Shown: positions 38,217-47,261 of the stretch, in pieces
How the letters are laid out: every line of letters begins with the position of its first letter
How positions within the stretch are numbered: the first letter of the stretch is position 1
DNA from: Antarcticibacterium flavum
GTDB taxonomy: Bacteria > Bacteroidota > Bacteroidia > Flavobacteriales > Flavobacteriaceae
Length of the DNA stretch: 64,000 nt
Direction of reading: 5' to 3'
Assembly (NCBI RefSeq): GCF_006159205.1
Contig: NZ_CP040812.1
Span: forward strand, 1,612,001 to 1,676,000
Made by a program: the position numbers and the translations under genes
Notes under the pieces: model-generated
The model's database searches: none
What the model was told of the DNA's origin: nothing
Seen by the model: the letters and a program-made list of their open reading frames with translations, nothing else

Positions 38217-38847
38217 ATGGAATATTAAGATATTTATGGGTTTGCAAGGAAACCTTCCATTTTGGATTTTTCATGACATAATCTACGATCAAGGGGATCA
38301 TTTTTTCCCGCTTGCTCCATTCCGGCTGGAGATAGAGTATACAATCATTATTCACTTTTGCAGCCTGTTCCTCTGCAAATTTTAGATCGTGTGCATTAAA
38401 GACAATTACCTTAAGTTCATTGGCGACAGCATATATCTCCTCTGTAGGTAATTTTATCTTTTTAGGAGAAAGACATATCCAGTCCCAGTGGCCTGTTAGC
38501 TCATAAGCTCCTGAGGTCTCTATATGGATAGCACAGCCTTTTTCTTTAAGGCTCGAAGTAAGTGGCCCCATATCCCAGGTTAGAGGCTCCCCTCCAGTGA
38601 TCACAATAGTTTTGCTGTATTTAACTGCCTCTTCCACCATAGTATCTACAGCAGTGGGTGGATGAAGATCTGCATTCCAGCTTTCCTTAACATCACACCA
38701 GTGGCAGCCTACATCACAACCACCTATTCTTATAAAATAGGCGGCAGTTCCTTTATGATAACCTTCTCCCTGTATGGTATAGAAAGCCTCCATTAAAGGC
38801 AACATTTTTCCCTGGTCTACCAGCTCCTGTGTTTCTTCTTTTATCAT
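38215..38847 (-). CDS. queE: 7-carboxy-7-deazaguanine synthase
   Basis: Radical SAM enzyme of the queuosine/7-deazaguanine pathway, converting 6-carboxytetrahydropterin to 7-carboxy-7-deazaguanine. It has 210 aa. The glycine-rich start reads MEAFYTIQGEGYHKGTAAYF, and the cluster-binding motif GGCDVGCHWCD has the CxxxCxxC spacing. TGGEPL is the SAM-binding GGE motif. I use the ATG at 38847 (MIKEETQ): the upstream TTG at 38856 lies inside a TATCTTTG promoter box. The protein ends in the usual LQTHKYLNIP, so the flanking IS did not truncate it. Confidence 0.94.
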   Translation of the reverse strand: MIKEETQELVDQGKMLPLMEAFYTIQGEGYHKGTAAYFIRIGGCDVGCHWCDVKESWNADLHPPTAVDTMVEEAVKYSKTIVITGGEPLTWDMGPLTSSLKEKGCAIHIETSGAYELTGHWDWICLSPKKIKLPTEEIYAVANELKVIVFNAHDLKFAEEQAAKVNNDCILYLQPEWSKREKMIPLIVDYVMKNPKWKVSLQTHKYLNIP

Positions 38848-38853
38848 AGCGTG

Positions 38854-38861
38854 CAAAGATA
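38854..38861 (-). promoter_or_regulatory. Predicted queE promoter -7 box (TATCTTTG)
   Basis: A perfect TAnnTTTG match directly upstream of the chosen queE ATG; the spacing leaves at most a very short leader. Confidence 0.55.
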
Positions 38862-38914
38862 CGGATTCTCATCTTTTTAGACGCTTATAACAATGAAGAT
38901 TACAACCTCTGTAA

Positions 38915-40372
38915 TTATTTTATTATAAGGGCATTTTCAATTTCCAGCTCGTCCCTGGACAGGTCCAGAAGAAAGCCGTTGACCACCGCATATTCAATGC
39001 GCCCGTCTTTTTCAAGAAAAAAAGTTGACTCCAGGTCATTTCCCACTTTATAGCCGGGACTAACCATATGTATGGGATAGGGTGAGGATTTTTTATCACT
39101 GCCAAGGTCTTTGACAGGAATATAAGCATAGCCCTTTTTGAGCAATGCAGCATGGTCCAGCTCCTCCACCTGTTCAATTGTCAATTCCTGCGGATACACT
39201 TGCGGCATTTTTATCCCGTAACCTTCAGCATTGAATTCTTCATAGCCATAACTGGTTGAAAGGTCTCCCCGGTCTACTATATGACTTTTGTAATGAAAAC
39301 TGCGATTCTCCTCATCATCTACTTCCTGCCGGTTTATTCCTAAATCGAGAAGGTATTCATTGCCCAAAAGTTCATAGGTCACTTCAGTTATTTTAAGGTC
39401 AAAGAGCATCCTGTCATTTTCCGGAATTTCCTCATAAAGCGCGATATCATTTTCCAGGAAATCACCTTCAGCAATAGCAAAAAGTGCTGTGAGGATCATA
39501 CTGTAGTTCAATTTTCTAATCTCCTGTTTTTCAGGATCGTTTTGATAACCACCAGATTCTATAAGAATGGTGCTCGTGCCCCATTTCTGGATATTATCCC
39601 CAAACGCCCGGGGCTCGAAATCATCATTATATCGTCCTACCTGCCCGGGGATATACTCCTGCAGGTGCCTGTTCATTTCAACGATTAACTTAAGAGCATT
39701 TCCCCTTACCTCGTTAATGGACTTTTCGTAATTATATGCCGGCGCCAAAAATGAAACAGTTGCAGGGTTCCCGGTGCGGCTGGCATTGTAATATTTGCTT
39801 TGATCGTGGAGGTTAAAACCATAATCGGCGTCCAGGCTATCCCTAATTCTTTTAAGAGTTTGCCCCTCTGGCGACTGCAGCCTTAAAGCATCACGGTTCA
39901 CATCTATTCCCAACGCGTTGCGTCGTGTGAACTTCTCTGCCCCATCTGGATTCAGCATTGGCAGGAAATGGATGGTAAGCTCAGCAAACAGCTTTTCTTT
40001 TTCAGCTTTAAATTCATCGCTTTGCAAAAAATTGAAGATATCAAAAAGAGCCCGTGTTGCTGTAGATTCATCCCCATGCATCTGGGACCAGAGAAACACC
40101 TGCGTATCTCCCTTTCCTGCACTTAAAAGGTAAAGCTCCCTGCCCTCGATAGAAGTCCCCACCTGTTGCAGGTTGAAAAGTTCATTAGACCCCAATTCTT
40201 TAAGATGATTTTTTACCGCTGTATGTTTTATCCTTCGCTGGTCAAAATCATCCACTTTATATGTTGAATAGGAATCATAAAGGTCCTTATATAGTTGTGG
40301 AGTTTGTGCGAAGCCTGTGAGGCCGCATAGCACAAAAAGCAATGTGATCTTTATTGTATTCATATTTTTCAT
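38915..40372 (-). CDS. M14-family zinc carboxypeptidase (exported)
   Basis: 485 aa with a signal peptide (MKNMNTIKITLLFVLCGLTGFAQ). The zinc site is HGDE (His99, Glu102) and His189 in YGFNLHDQ; RNALGIDVNRD supplies the substrate-binding Arg/Asn, and LIESGGYQND contains the likely catalytic Glu. M14 peptidases remove C-terminal residues; some members cleave gamma-D-Glu-mDAP bonds of peptidoglycan stem peptides. Its ATG is one base after the amidase stop codon, so the two are cotranscribed. A peptidoglycan-peptide substrate is inferred from context only. Confidence 0.88.
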   Translation of the reverse strand: MKNMNTIKITLLFVLCGLTGFAQTPQLYKDLYDSYSTYKVDDFDQRRIKHTAVKNHLKELGSNELFNLQQVGTSIEGRELYLLSAGKGDTQVFLWSQMHGDESTATRALFDIFNFLQSDEFKAEKEKLFAELTIHFLPMLNPDGAEKFTRRNALGIDVNRDALRLQSPEGQTLKRIRDSLDADYGFNLHDQSKYYNASRTGNPATVSFLAPAYNYEKSINEVRGNALKLIVEMNRHLQEYIPGQVGRYNDDFEPRAFGDNIQKWGTSTILIESGGYQNDPEKQEIRKLNYSMILTALFAIAEGDFLENDIALYEEIPENDRMLFDLKITEVTYELLGNEYLLDLGINRQEVDDEENRSFHYKSHIVDRGDLSTSYGYEEFNAEGYGIKMPQVYPQELTIEQVEELDHAALLKKGYAYIPVKDLGSDKKSSPYPIHMVSPGYKVGNDLESTFFLEKDGRIEYAVVNGFLLDLSRDELEIENALIIK

Positions 40373-40373
40373 T

Positions 40374-41039
40374 TTAGTTTTTAACCGGCAGAGGTTTAAA
40401 ATTATACTTTGTAAATCCTTTCCTTAGATCATTCATAAATTCCTTCCCCGGGTCCACTTTGGTGGTGCGATAGGCTTCATTCTTTTCCAACCAGAGAGGA
40501 TGGCCTTCAAAGAGGGTATATTCATGATGTCCAATTACATAATCTATGGAATATTTTGTAGCCAGGTAACTTACCAAAAAAAGATTGGACATTAACTGGG
40601 CTTTGGTAAGAGGGGTGACCGGGGTCCCTCCTACATTTTCAATTCCTATTGCTGAATGGTTTAAGCCAATGACGTGCCTGGCCATCCAGATTTCCGGCAT
40701 TAACCTGTATATCCTGCCATCCCTGTCTACAAGGAAATGAGCTGAAACATTCAGGGCACCTGCCCCCTGTATATCACTTCTTGAGCCGGGCAATCTTACA
40801 GGATCAAAAGCGGCAAACGAAGCTTCAAGAGTGGGTATGGCTGTCCAGTGAACCACAATCATTTTAGGTTGTATCACCGGCTGTTCCTTCGCAATTCCAT
40901 AGCGGTCTTGCAGATACTCCAGGGTAAGTTCCTTTCGCTCTTCATCAAATTTAACAGGTCGATCAATAATATCACCTGCATGCCGGGAAGGGCTACAGGA
41001 AATAATAAGTAAAAGTAACGAAACTCGAAAATAGCGCAT
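40374..41039 (-). CDS. N-acetylmuramoyl-L-alanine amidase, lipoprotein
   Basis: 221-residue lipoprotein (lipobox LLIISC, Cys about residue 16) with an Ami_2/PGRP-type amidase domain. The first zinc His is in MIVVHWTAIPT, then SAHFLVDRDGRIYRLMPEIWMARHVIG, HSAIGIENVGG and VIGHHEYT. The family cleaves the bond between MurNAc and L-Ala, releasing stem peptides. Its start codon follows directly on the T run of the terminator-like hairpin after susD, so expression may depend on readthrough from the SusCD transcript. Confidence 0.9.
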   Translation of the reverse strand: MRYFRVSLLLLIISCSPSRHAGDIIDRPVKFDEERKELTLEYLQDRYGIAKEQPVIQPKMIVVHWTAIPTLEASFAAFDPVRLPGSRSDIQGAGALNVSAHFLVDRDGRIYRLMPEIWMARHVIGLNHSAIGIENVGGTPVTPLTKAQLMSNLFLVSYLATKYSIDYVIGHHEYTLFEGHPLWLEKNEAYRTTKVDPGKEFMNDLRKGFTKYNFKPLPVKN

Positions 41040-41074
41040 AAAAAAAATCTCCCGACAATATCGGGAGATTTTTT
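41040..41074 (-). terminator. Terminator/attenuator hairpin between susD and the amidase gene
   Basis: A 10-bp stem AATCTCCCGA/TCGGGAGATT with a 5-nt loop, followed on the minus strand by a run of T residues that ends at the amidase ATG. It lies 16 bp past the susD stop. Confidence 0.88.
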
Positions 41075-41089
41075 CAGGTTTAAAAGTCT

Positions 41090-42505
41090 TTATTCATCCC
41101 AAAAGATCCTGTCGAGCAAAGTAACATTTGGAACATTACTTCCATTCCTGCTCCTTTCAGAATCTGGATATGCCAGGCGTCGTATAAGCTGGCCATTGAG
41201 ATCTGGATTAAGATTTGCGGGTAATTCGAAACCTTCATACTGGTAATCGAATCTCCTGGCATCTACCCAGGCTTCAGGATGAAGGAACATTGCTTTCCAC
41301 TTTTCCTCAAAAATATCGTCCATTGTAAAAGCAGCTTCCCCCATACTTACTTCCGGGCTGTTTATGTAGGCTTGTATCTCTCCTTCCGGCACCCCCACTT
41401 TTCTCATATGAGCTTCAATCCCTTCCAGATATGCCTGGTAGGACCTGGATTTATCAATACTGAAAGCGGCTTCAGCCTCAATGAATTTTTGCTCAAAATA
41501 AGTAGCGATTAGAACCGGCCCCTCTCTTTCAGTATAGAACTGGTCTTCGATCAAGGTAGATCTCGCACCAGATTCTGGAGCATCGCCCCTCCCGGCACCA
41601 CTTTTTACCCCAATGTATTCGCCTTCGTCTGTAGCACCAATGATTAAGGGCATTCGTGGATCTTCAACTCCGTGGATCGTACCATCAAAGGCTGCAATGA
41701 AGTGTTCAGATATCCAGCCACCAAGAAATAAATTGGCGTTATTAATGGCTACAGTTGCCCAGGGATTATATGCCTGTTCAAAATACTCTACCTGTGCATC
41801 ATCTGCACTGCTTTCGAAACCTCCCTCCAAAGCTGCCAATACCGCAGCAGGATCATATGCTCCTGTACCACTTAAATGGTTTAAATACCTTGCACGCAGC
41901 ATATTTCCAAATTTCACCCACTTATCTGCATCCCCGGAATAGATAAAATCATCATTCCCCAGGGGCAAAGTGGTTTCCTGCGACATATTGGAAGTACCTT
42001 CGTTGAGCAGTGCCAAAACCCTGTCATAAAGCTGGGCATCATCATCGTAGGACGGGGTCAGGGTTGCAAAATCGAAGGATTCACTAAACGGCACATCCCC
42101 AAAGGCATCCACGGTCATAGCCAAATGAAGTCCAAGCAGGATTTGGCCCGCACCTTCATAATGGTTTGCACCGGTTTCCTGTGCTGCAGTGATCATATCA
42201 TTAAGATCTGTCATCACACTGTAAAGCGTAGCCCAGGTATTATCGAAACTTGTAGGTTCCATAGTATCTGCAGCTCCACCCGGGTTAGGCGATGCCAAAT
42301 ATTGCACATAATTTGAAGTAGTACTTCCCAGCCTGTAGACATTCTGGGCCGTTTCGTAAGTGGAATTTGTCATTAACCCCGCCAGAGGAGCCTCTGTGGG
42401 ATTATTCGGGTTCTCGTTAATATCAAGGTAGTCATCACAGGAGCCAAGCGTGGCCAGTGCACCCATTGCCAACGAATACGTAAATATTTTCTTTATAATC
42501 TTCAT
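41090..42505 (-). CDS. SusD/RagB-family outer membrane lipoprotein (SusD-like 2)
   Basis: 471-residue surface lipoprotein (lipobox LGSC, Cys about residue 23, followed by DDYLDINENPNNPTEAPLAGLMTNS). The sequence fits the second SusD-like family of nutrient-binding proteins, whose helical TPR-like fold caps a TonB-dependent channel. The C-terminal region includes EEKWKAMFLHPEAWVDARRFDYQYEGFELPANLNPDLNGQLIRRLAYPDSE-type sequence seen in that family. It follows susC by 11 bp. The substrate is not coded by any visible motif; neighbouring cell-wall peptidases suggest peptides. Confidence 0.92.
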   Translation of the reverse strand: MKIIKKIFTYSLAMGALATLGSCDDYLDINENPNNPTEAPLAGLMTNSTYETAQNVYRLGSTTSNYVQYLASPNPGGAADTMEPTSFDNTWATLYSVMTDLNDMITAAQETGANHYEGAGQILLGLHLAMTVDAFGDVPFSESFDFATLTPSYDDDAQLYDRVLALLNEGTSNMSQETTLPLGNDDFIYSGDADKWVKFGNMLRARYLNHLSGTGAYDPAAVLAALEGGFESSADDAQVEYFEQAYNPWATVAINNANLFLGGWISEHFIAAFDGTIHGVEDPRMPLIIGATDEGEYIGVKSGAGRGDAPESGARSTLIEDQFYTEREGPVLIATYFEQKFIEAEAAFSIDKSRSYQAYLEGIEAHMRKVGVPEGEIQAYINSPEVSMGEAAFTMDDIFEEKWKAMFLHPEAWVDARRFDYQYEGFELPANLNPDLNGQLIRRLAYPDSERSRNGSNVPNVTLLDRIFWDE

Positions 42506-42516
42506 AATAAACTTTT

Positions 42517-45500
42517 TTAGAAACCTAGGTTAAGTGTAAAAAACAAACTTTGAACTCCAGGGTAGCCAAGACCGGTAAATCCAACGGCATTACCACCCGC
42601 ACCGGCACTAAATGATTCCGGGTCAAACCCATCCCAGGGCGTATAAAGGATAATATTGTTTGCTGCTACAGCAATCCTGGCAGAATTAATGAAACCAAGT
42701 GAGCTTAGGATATTATCGTTAAAATTATACCCAAGGGTGATATTCCTTAATTTGACGAAAGAGGCATCCTGCACAAAGTTTTCACTCACAGTACGCTCTG
42801 TATTACGATAAAAACCGGCACCGTAGTCACGGCCATCTGGCCCCACACCCTGTCCCAGCCATACTTCCTGGGTATTGGGAGTACCATCTGCCAGCACCCC
42901 ATCAAAAACCCTGAATGAATTTCTTTCAAGGGTTCTTTCTGCTATACCAAATGCAGAGAAGAACATGTCATACTGGTTATACTGCTCTACCCCGGTCCTG
43001 AAATCTATAAGGAAAGACAGGTCCCAACCTTTATAGGTCAAGTTATTCCTTAAGCCCCCTATCCATTTGGGGGTCGCATTACCTAAAATAAGTAACTCCC
43101 CATTCCTTACCGGGAAACCATTTTCACCTATAACTATAGGAAGGTCCCTGTCGAGATGAGTGGTATTTTCATCTGCTCCAAACCTACGGTAACTACTACC
43201 ATAAATGTTGCCATAAGCCTCTCCTTCTGTTAAGATAGAAGATACAGTACTTCCAGCATACCCAAACTGGCTTCCCAGCGCAATTTGCTCTATTCCCTCC
43301 CTAATGGAGACAACTTCATTCCTGTTATAAGCTGCATTAAGGGCAATTTCCCATCTAAAATCTTCTGTTCTTATAGGGGTACCTCTAAGAATAAACTCAA
43401 CCCCGCGGTTTTCTATTTCCCCTGCATTTGTAATAAAAGTGGAGAAACCGGTGGTATTGGAAACCGGAACAGGAATAATTTGGTCCTTACTATTGGATTT
43501 ATACCAGGTAAAGTCCAATCCTAAACGGTTCTCAAAGAATCTAAGATCTGTTCCAAATTCTATCGCTGTTGTTCTTTCCGGCCGTAGATTAAGGTCTCCA
43601 TACTGGCTAAACCTTGTAAAACCTACCTGCCCGCCTAATGGATAAACATTAGGAGCCGTATAGGTTTGTCCTATTAAATAAGGATCTGTATCCTTACCAA
43701 CCTCAGCATAGGATGCTCTTAGTTTACCAAAGGTGAGAAAATCTGGACTATCCATAGCCTCTGTGAACACAAAACCAAGGTTTACAGATGGGTAAAAGAA
43801 GGAATTATTACCCACCGGCAAGGTAGAGGTCCAGTCATTTCTCGCTGTAATATTTAAGAACAGCATATTGTCATACTCAATACTTAAGTCCCCATACACA
43901 CCTACAAGTCTTTTCCGGCGCTTGTCCTGGGAATTTGAAAGCTGGTTTGTGTAACTAAGGTCATAAAAACGCGGAATTACGAATTCTGTTCCCGTAGCAT
44001 CAACTCTCTCCAGGTCCCTTTCAAAAACATCATTACCAACACGCAGTACGGTACTAAATTTTTCACTCCAGTCCCTGGAAAGGGTAACAAAGAAGTTGGA
44101 GTTAAGGTCCCGGCTGTTTATTCTTGTTTCAGTAATAAAACCCTGGGAGCTTAATGGTAATTCCCCTTCAATTCCCAGTGGACCGGGAGTAATTGAGGTA
44201 CGGGCATCGTGGAAATAATCTGTTCCAATAATGTAGTTTAAATTCATCCAGTCAAAGGGAGTGTATGTAAACCTGAAATTTCCGGTTATACGGTTCACCT
44301 CATCTTCAAACGTACTAAACCGGGCATCATATATTGGATTTGTATTGCCACCTCTTTGATTCATAGTTCCATCTTCGTTTATATAATCCCTTATGTCTTT
44401 ATTTGGCGTGTTATATACCAAACGTTCCATAAACCTGTCATGGGGCACCCTGTTACCACCAGAAACCACATAGGACATATTACCTGCAACCGAGAATTTC
44501 TCACTGAATTTCAGCTCTCCGTTTAACCTTGCGGTAGTCCTGCCCCAGGTACTGAAAGGAAGGATCCCTTCCTGGTCAAGATTACTTACAGAGGCATAGA
44601 AATTTGCATTTTCTGTCCCGCCGGAAATATTAAAAGAGTTATCATACTGCACCCCCGTATTCATTGCATCTCTCCAAATATCGTAGAATTGCGCATCTGG
44701 ATCAATTTGTCTAATTTCCTCCATTGAGGGCCCCCAATTTGGCCAAAAGGAATTAGGATCATAAACTCCGGCAAATCCCTGCCCATAGGTTTCCTGGAAT
44801 TTAGGGTATTGATTCACCTCTTCAAAACCTACGCTGCTGCTCACATTAATTCTCACATCCCCTGCCTTTCCTTTCTTGGTGGTGATAATAACCGCACCAT
44901 TTGCTGCCCTCACTCCATAAAGAGCTGTTGCCGCAGCACCTTTTAGAACGTTCATGGATTCTATGTCATTAGGGTTTATATCTGCAGCCCTGTTTGAAAG
45001 ACCACGTGGGGTTCCACCAGATTCTGTAGTGGAGTTATCAATTGGCACCCCATCTATAACAAATAATGGCTGGTTATCTGCATTTGGATCAAGTGAGTTC
45101 ACACCCCTTATAATGATTCGTGCACTTTGCCCCGGAGCTCCACCTGAATTGGTAATTTGCACCCCGGCAGCCTGTCCTTGAAGGGCACTTACAATATTAG
45201 GTTGCTTCGTTCTCGTAATTTCTTCTGAAGTAACTTCCTGCACGGCATATCCCAGCGCCCTGGTTTGTCTTTCAATACCAAAGGAGGTAACAACAACTTC
45301 ATCGAGCCCCTCCAGGTCTTCAGATAACTCTACATTGATAACCTGCTGGTTGCCTACAGCTACTTCTCTTGTCCCAAAACCAAGAGATGAAAACACCAGG
45401 GTTGCATTTGTAGGTACGGTAAGTGAATAATTACCGTCAAAATCTGTCGTGGTACCCACTGTAGTACCTTTCACAATAACATTGACCCCCGGAAGGACCA

Positions 45501-45609
45501 TGCCGTCTCTTGCACTTGTTACCTGTCCTGTTACCGTCCTCTCCTGGCCTACCATAGCAGATACCTGAAAAAGAGCAAGTAACACAAGAAATGTAATTTT
45601 GCTTTTCAT
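42517..45609 (-). CDS. SusC/RagA-family TonB-linked outer membrane protein
   Basis: 1030-residue TonB-dependent channel that imports what the SusD partner binds. In order: a signal peptide (MKSKITFLVLLALFQVSAMVGQ), a carboxypeptidase-like regulatory domain (TVTGQVTSARDGMVLPGVNVIVKGT), the plug domain with EVVVTSFGIERQTRALGYAVQEV, the conserved NVLKGAAATALYGVRAANGAVIITTKKG, and a large beta-barrel ending in QSLFFTLNLGF. The ATG at 45609 is chosen over an upstream codon that lies before the promoter. No extracytoplasmic sigma or anti-sigma gene is adjacent. Confidence 0.95.
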   Translation of the reverse strand: MKSKITFLVLLALFQVSAMVGQERTVTGQVTSARDGMVLPGVNVIVKGTTVGTTTDFDGNYSLTVPTNATLVFSSLGFGTREVAVGNQQVINVELSEDLEGLDEVVVTSFGIERQTRALGYAVQEVTSEEITRTKQPNIVSALQGQAAGVQITNSGGAPGQSARIIIRGVNSLDPNADNQPLFVIDGVPIDNSTTESGGTPRGLSNRAADINPNDIESMNVLKGAAATALYGVRAANGAVIITTKKGKAGDVRINVSSSVGFEEVNQYPKFQETYGQGFAGVYDPNSFWPNWGPSMEEIRQIDPDAQFYDIWRDAMNTGVQYDNSFNISGGTENANFYASVSNLDQEGILPFSTWGRTTARLNGELKFSEKFSVAGNMSYVVSGGNRVPHDRFMERLVYNTPNKDIRDYINEDGTMNQRGGNTNPIYDARFSTFEDEVNRITGNFRFTYTPFDWMNLNYIIGTDYFHDARTSITPGPLGIEGELPLSSQGFITETRINSRDLNSNFFVTLSRDWSEKFSTVLRVGNDVFERDLERVDATGTEFVIPRFYDLSYTNQLSNSQDKRRKRLVGVYGDLSIEYDNMLFLNITARNDWTSTLPVGNNSFFYPSVNLGFVFTEAMDSPDFLTFGKLRASYAEVGKDTDPYLIGQTYTAPNVYPLGGQVGFTRFSQYGDLNLRPERTTAIEFGTDLRFFENRLGLDFTWYKSNSKDQIIPVPVSNTTGFSTFITNAGEIENRGVEFILRGTPIRTEDFRWEIALNAAYNRNEVVSIREGIEQIALGSQFGYAGSTVSSILTEGEAYGNIYGSSYRRFGADENTTHLDRDLPIVIGENGFPVRNGELLILGNATPKWIGGLRNNLTYKGWDLSFLIDFRTGVEQYNQYDMFFSAFGIAERTLERNSFRVFDGVLADGTPNTQEVWLGQGVGPDGRDYGAGFYRNTERTVSENFVQDASFVKLRNITLGYNFNDNILSSLGFINSARIAVAANNIILYTPWDGFDPESFSAGAGGNAVGFTGLGYPGVQSLFFTLNLGF

Positions 45610-45641
45610 TGGTTTGTTTGTTAAAAAATTAGGATTAGAAA

Positions 45642-45671
45642 CTAATATACCATAATTGTTCAAAACACAAA
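45642..45671 (-). promoter_or_regulatory. Predicted susCD promoter (TTTG-N18-TATATTAG)
   Basis: A -33 TTTG at 45671-45668 and a one-mismatch -7 box TATATTAG at 45649-45642 are separated by 18 bp. The box lies 32 bp upstream of the susC ATG. Confidence 0.55.
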
Positions 45672-45800
45672 GCAAAAAAAACCGATAAACTGCACCTGCC
45701 TGTTAAAAAATTTCACTTTTGGCCAAGCAGAGGAAATATTTATTAAGCACTGAAAATAACCAGATTAGCGGGTGTTTAAACCGAAACACAACCTACATCC

Positions 45801-46971
45801 TTATACTTTCTTCAAAAAATTTGTCTTGGGATTGGATTGAGAAAAATCCTTAATTAATTGATAGGTTTGAGGAATGGATTTCTCCAGTCGCTCAAGGGTT
45901 TCCTGAGGGATATTGTCACGGCTGAAGGGCACAACCTTCACGTATTCCTGTATCTCCCCTGCCTGTCTTCCATATTTATAATCATAGGGAAATCTGCCAT
46001 TCTCATCTACTTTCACACGGGGATTCCCGGAATTGGGAACACTTATATAGAACTCACTGTTCGCAATATTGCCTGCAGGATTAAAAAGTGCTTTTTGCTG
46101 TAAATATTCATACAGCTCCTCTGCAACATTCACAGCCGGATCTACAATTGCCACATCTTCCACCATATGATCCCTGTAGATATATTGTCCTTCCTTTTGA
46201 TAATTATACAATTCCTCCAGGATATCCCGGATTTGAAGGGTTAGATAGGTTAATTCTAAGGATGGTATTCTCATATCCTTTTGACTGGATGGTCCCTACG
46301 GTAGCCATTACCCCCACGCTTGCATCCTCTTCCAGTTCCATGCGTGATAATGTTCCTCTTGCTCCTGCATCAATAACCCCTATAATTTTTAACTCTATCC
46401 CCGTTTTAAGGAAAAACTCCTGCACAAGCTCACTACCATAGGCAGTAGCTGTATTACACGCAATAACTATGGATTTTACAGGAAGCTTGTCCTTTTGAAC
46501 GATACTGTCTTTACCATCCCGGTAGTATTTATTGGAAACCAGGAATTGCACATCCTTTATAATATGTTCTACAAGTAAATCGGTTTTCTCCTCGCTGGAA
46601 TAATTACCGTAAGGCATATTGGCCTGGTCTGCCAGGTAGATAAACTCCTCTTCCAGGAAATCGGCCTTACCATCGCTTTGCTTTTCTCGTGTTTGATTAT
46701 TATGAGCATCAAAATTCACAAGGGCATCCAGCACAGTTAAACCTCCTGTTCCCGAGTCAAACACCCCAATTGGCAGGGTGGGGTCCATGGCAGGGTACTC
46801 TTCAAAATTCACATAATAAAAGGACTCCCGGTCTTCGAGAATACTTGAAATAATTGGCCTTTCTTCCTCTGTATTCACCCGGGGATCCACCATTTCCTTC
46901 TGGTTGTTTTTACAGGCAATGCTCAGACTAAGTATTAGGATCGAAGGGAGATAAAGACGAAAGAAATGCAT
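45801..46971 (-). pseudogene. Broken exported glutamate/aspartate racemase-like lipoprotein
   Basis: Two overlapping frames encode the two ends of one protein. The N-terminal frame (46971 to 46204) starts MHFFRLYLPSILILSLSIACKN with a lipobox (SIAC) and has the racemase motifs IGVFDSGTGGLTVLDAL and the first catalytic Cys in SIVIACNTATAYGSELV. It stops soon after MATVGTIQSKGYENTI. The C-terminal frame (46274 to 45801) picks up at YLTLQIRDILEELYNY and continues to NSEFYISVPNSGNP and the end. The segment that should carry the second catalytic Cys (GCTHYP) is missing, so this looks like an internal deletion plus frameshift, and the product should be inactive. Confidence 0.78.
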
Positions 46972-47261
46972 ATAATGGAATTTTAAATTAAAAACAGAAG
47001 AATGGTGAACGTATACCCACAGACTTAAAATCCATAGCCCAAAAAAAACTTCCACTTACTGGAAAAGGTCCCGAAAAAAAACCAACAAACTTAAATGTAC
47101 TCCAAAAAGTTAGAAACACCAAGTACCTGGAAGAGGTCAAATCCTGTTAACCTGTGAAGGAGTAAAATCTATAAATCGAAATAAACCTAAGTTTGACTTT
47201 TCATATTATCTAAAAAAACTAAATTTAAGCCACTAATTGATTATCGCCTTAAACTGTCTAA

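Noticed and set aside
45609..47261. Extracytoplasmic sigma/anti-sigma regulation of the SusCD pair
   Set aside because: No sigma or anti-sigma gene lies beside SusC, and its N-terminus shows no signal-transduction extension before the carboxypeptidase-like domain.
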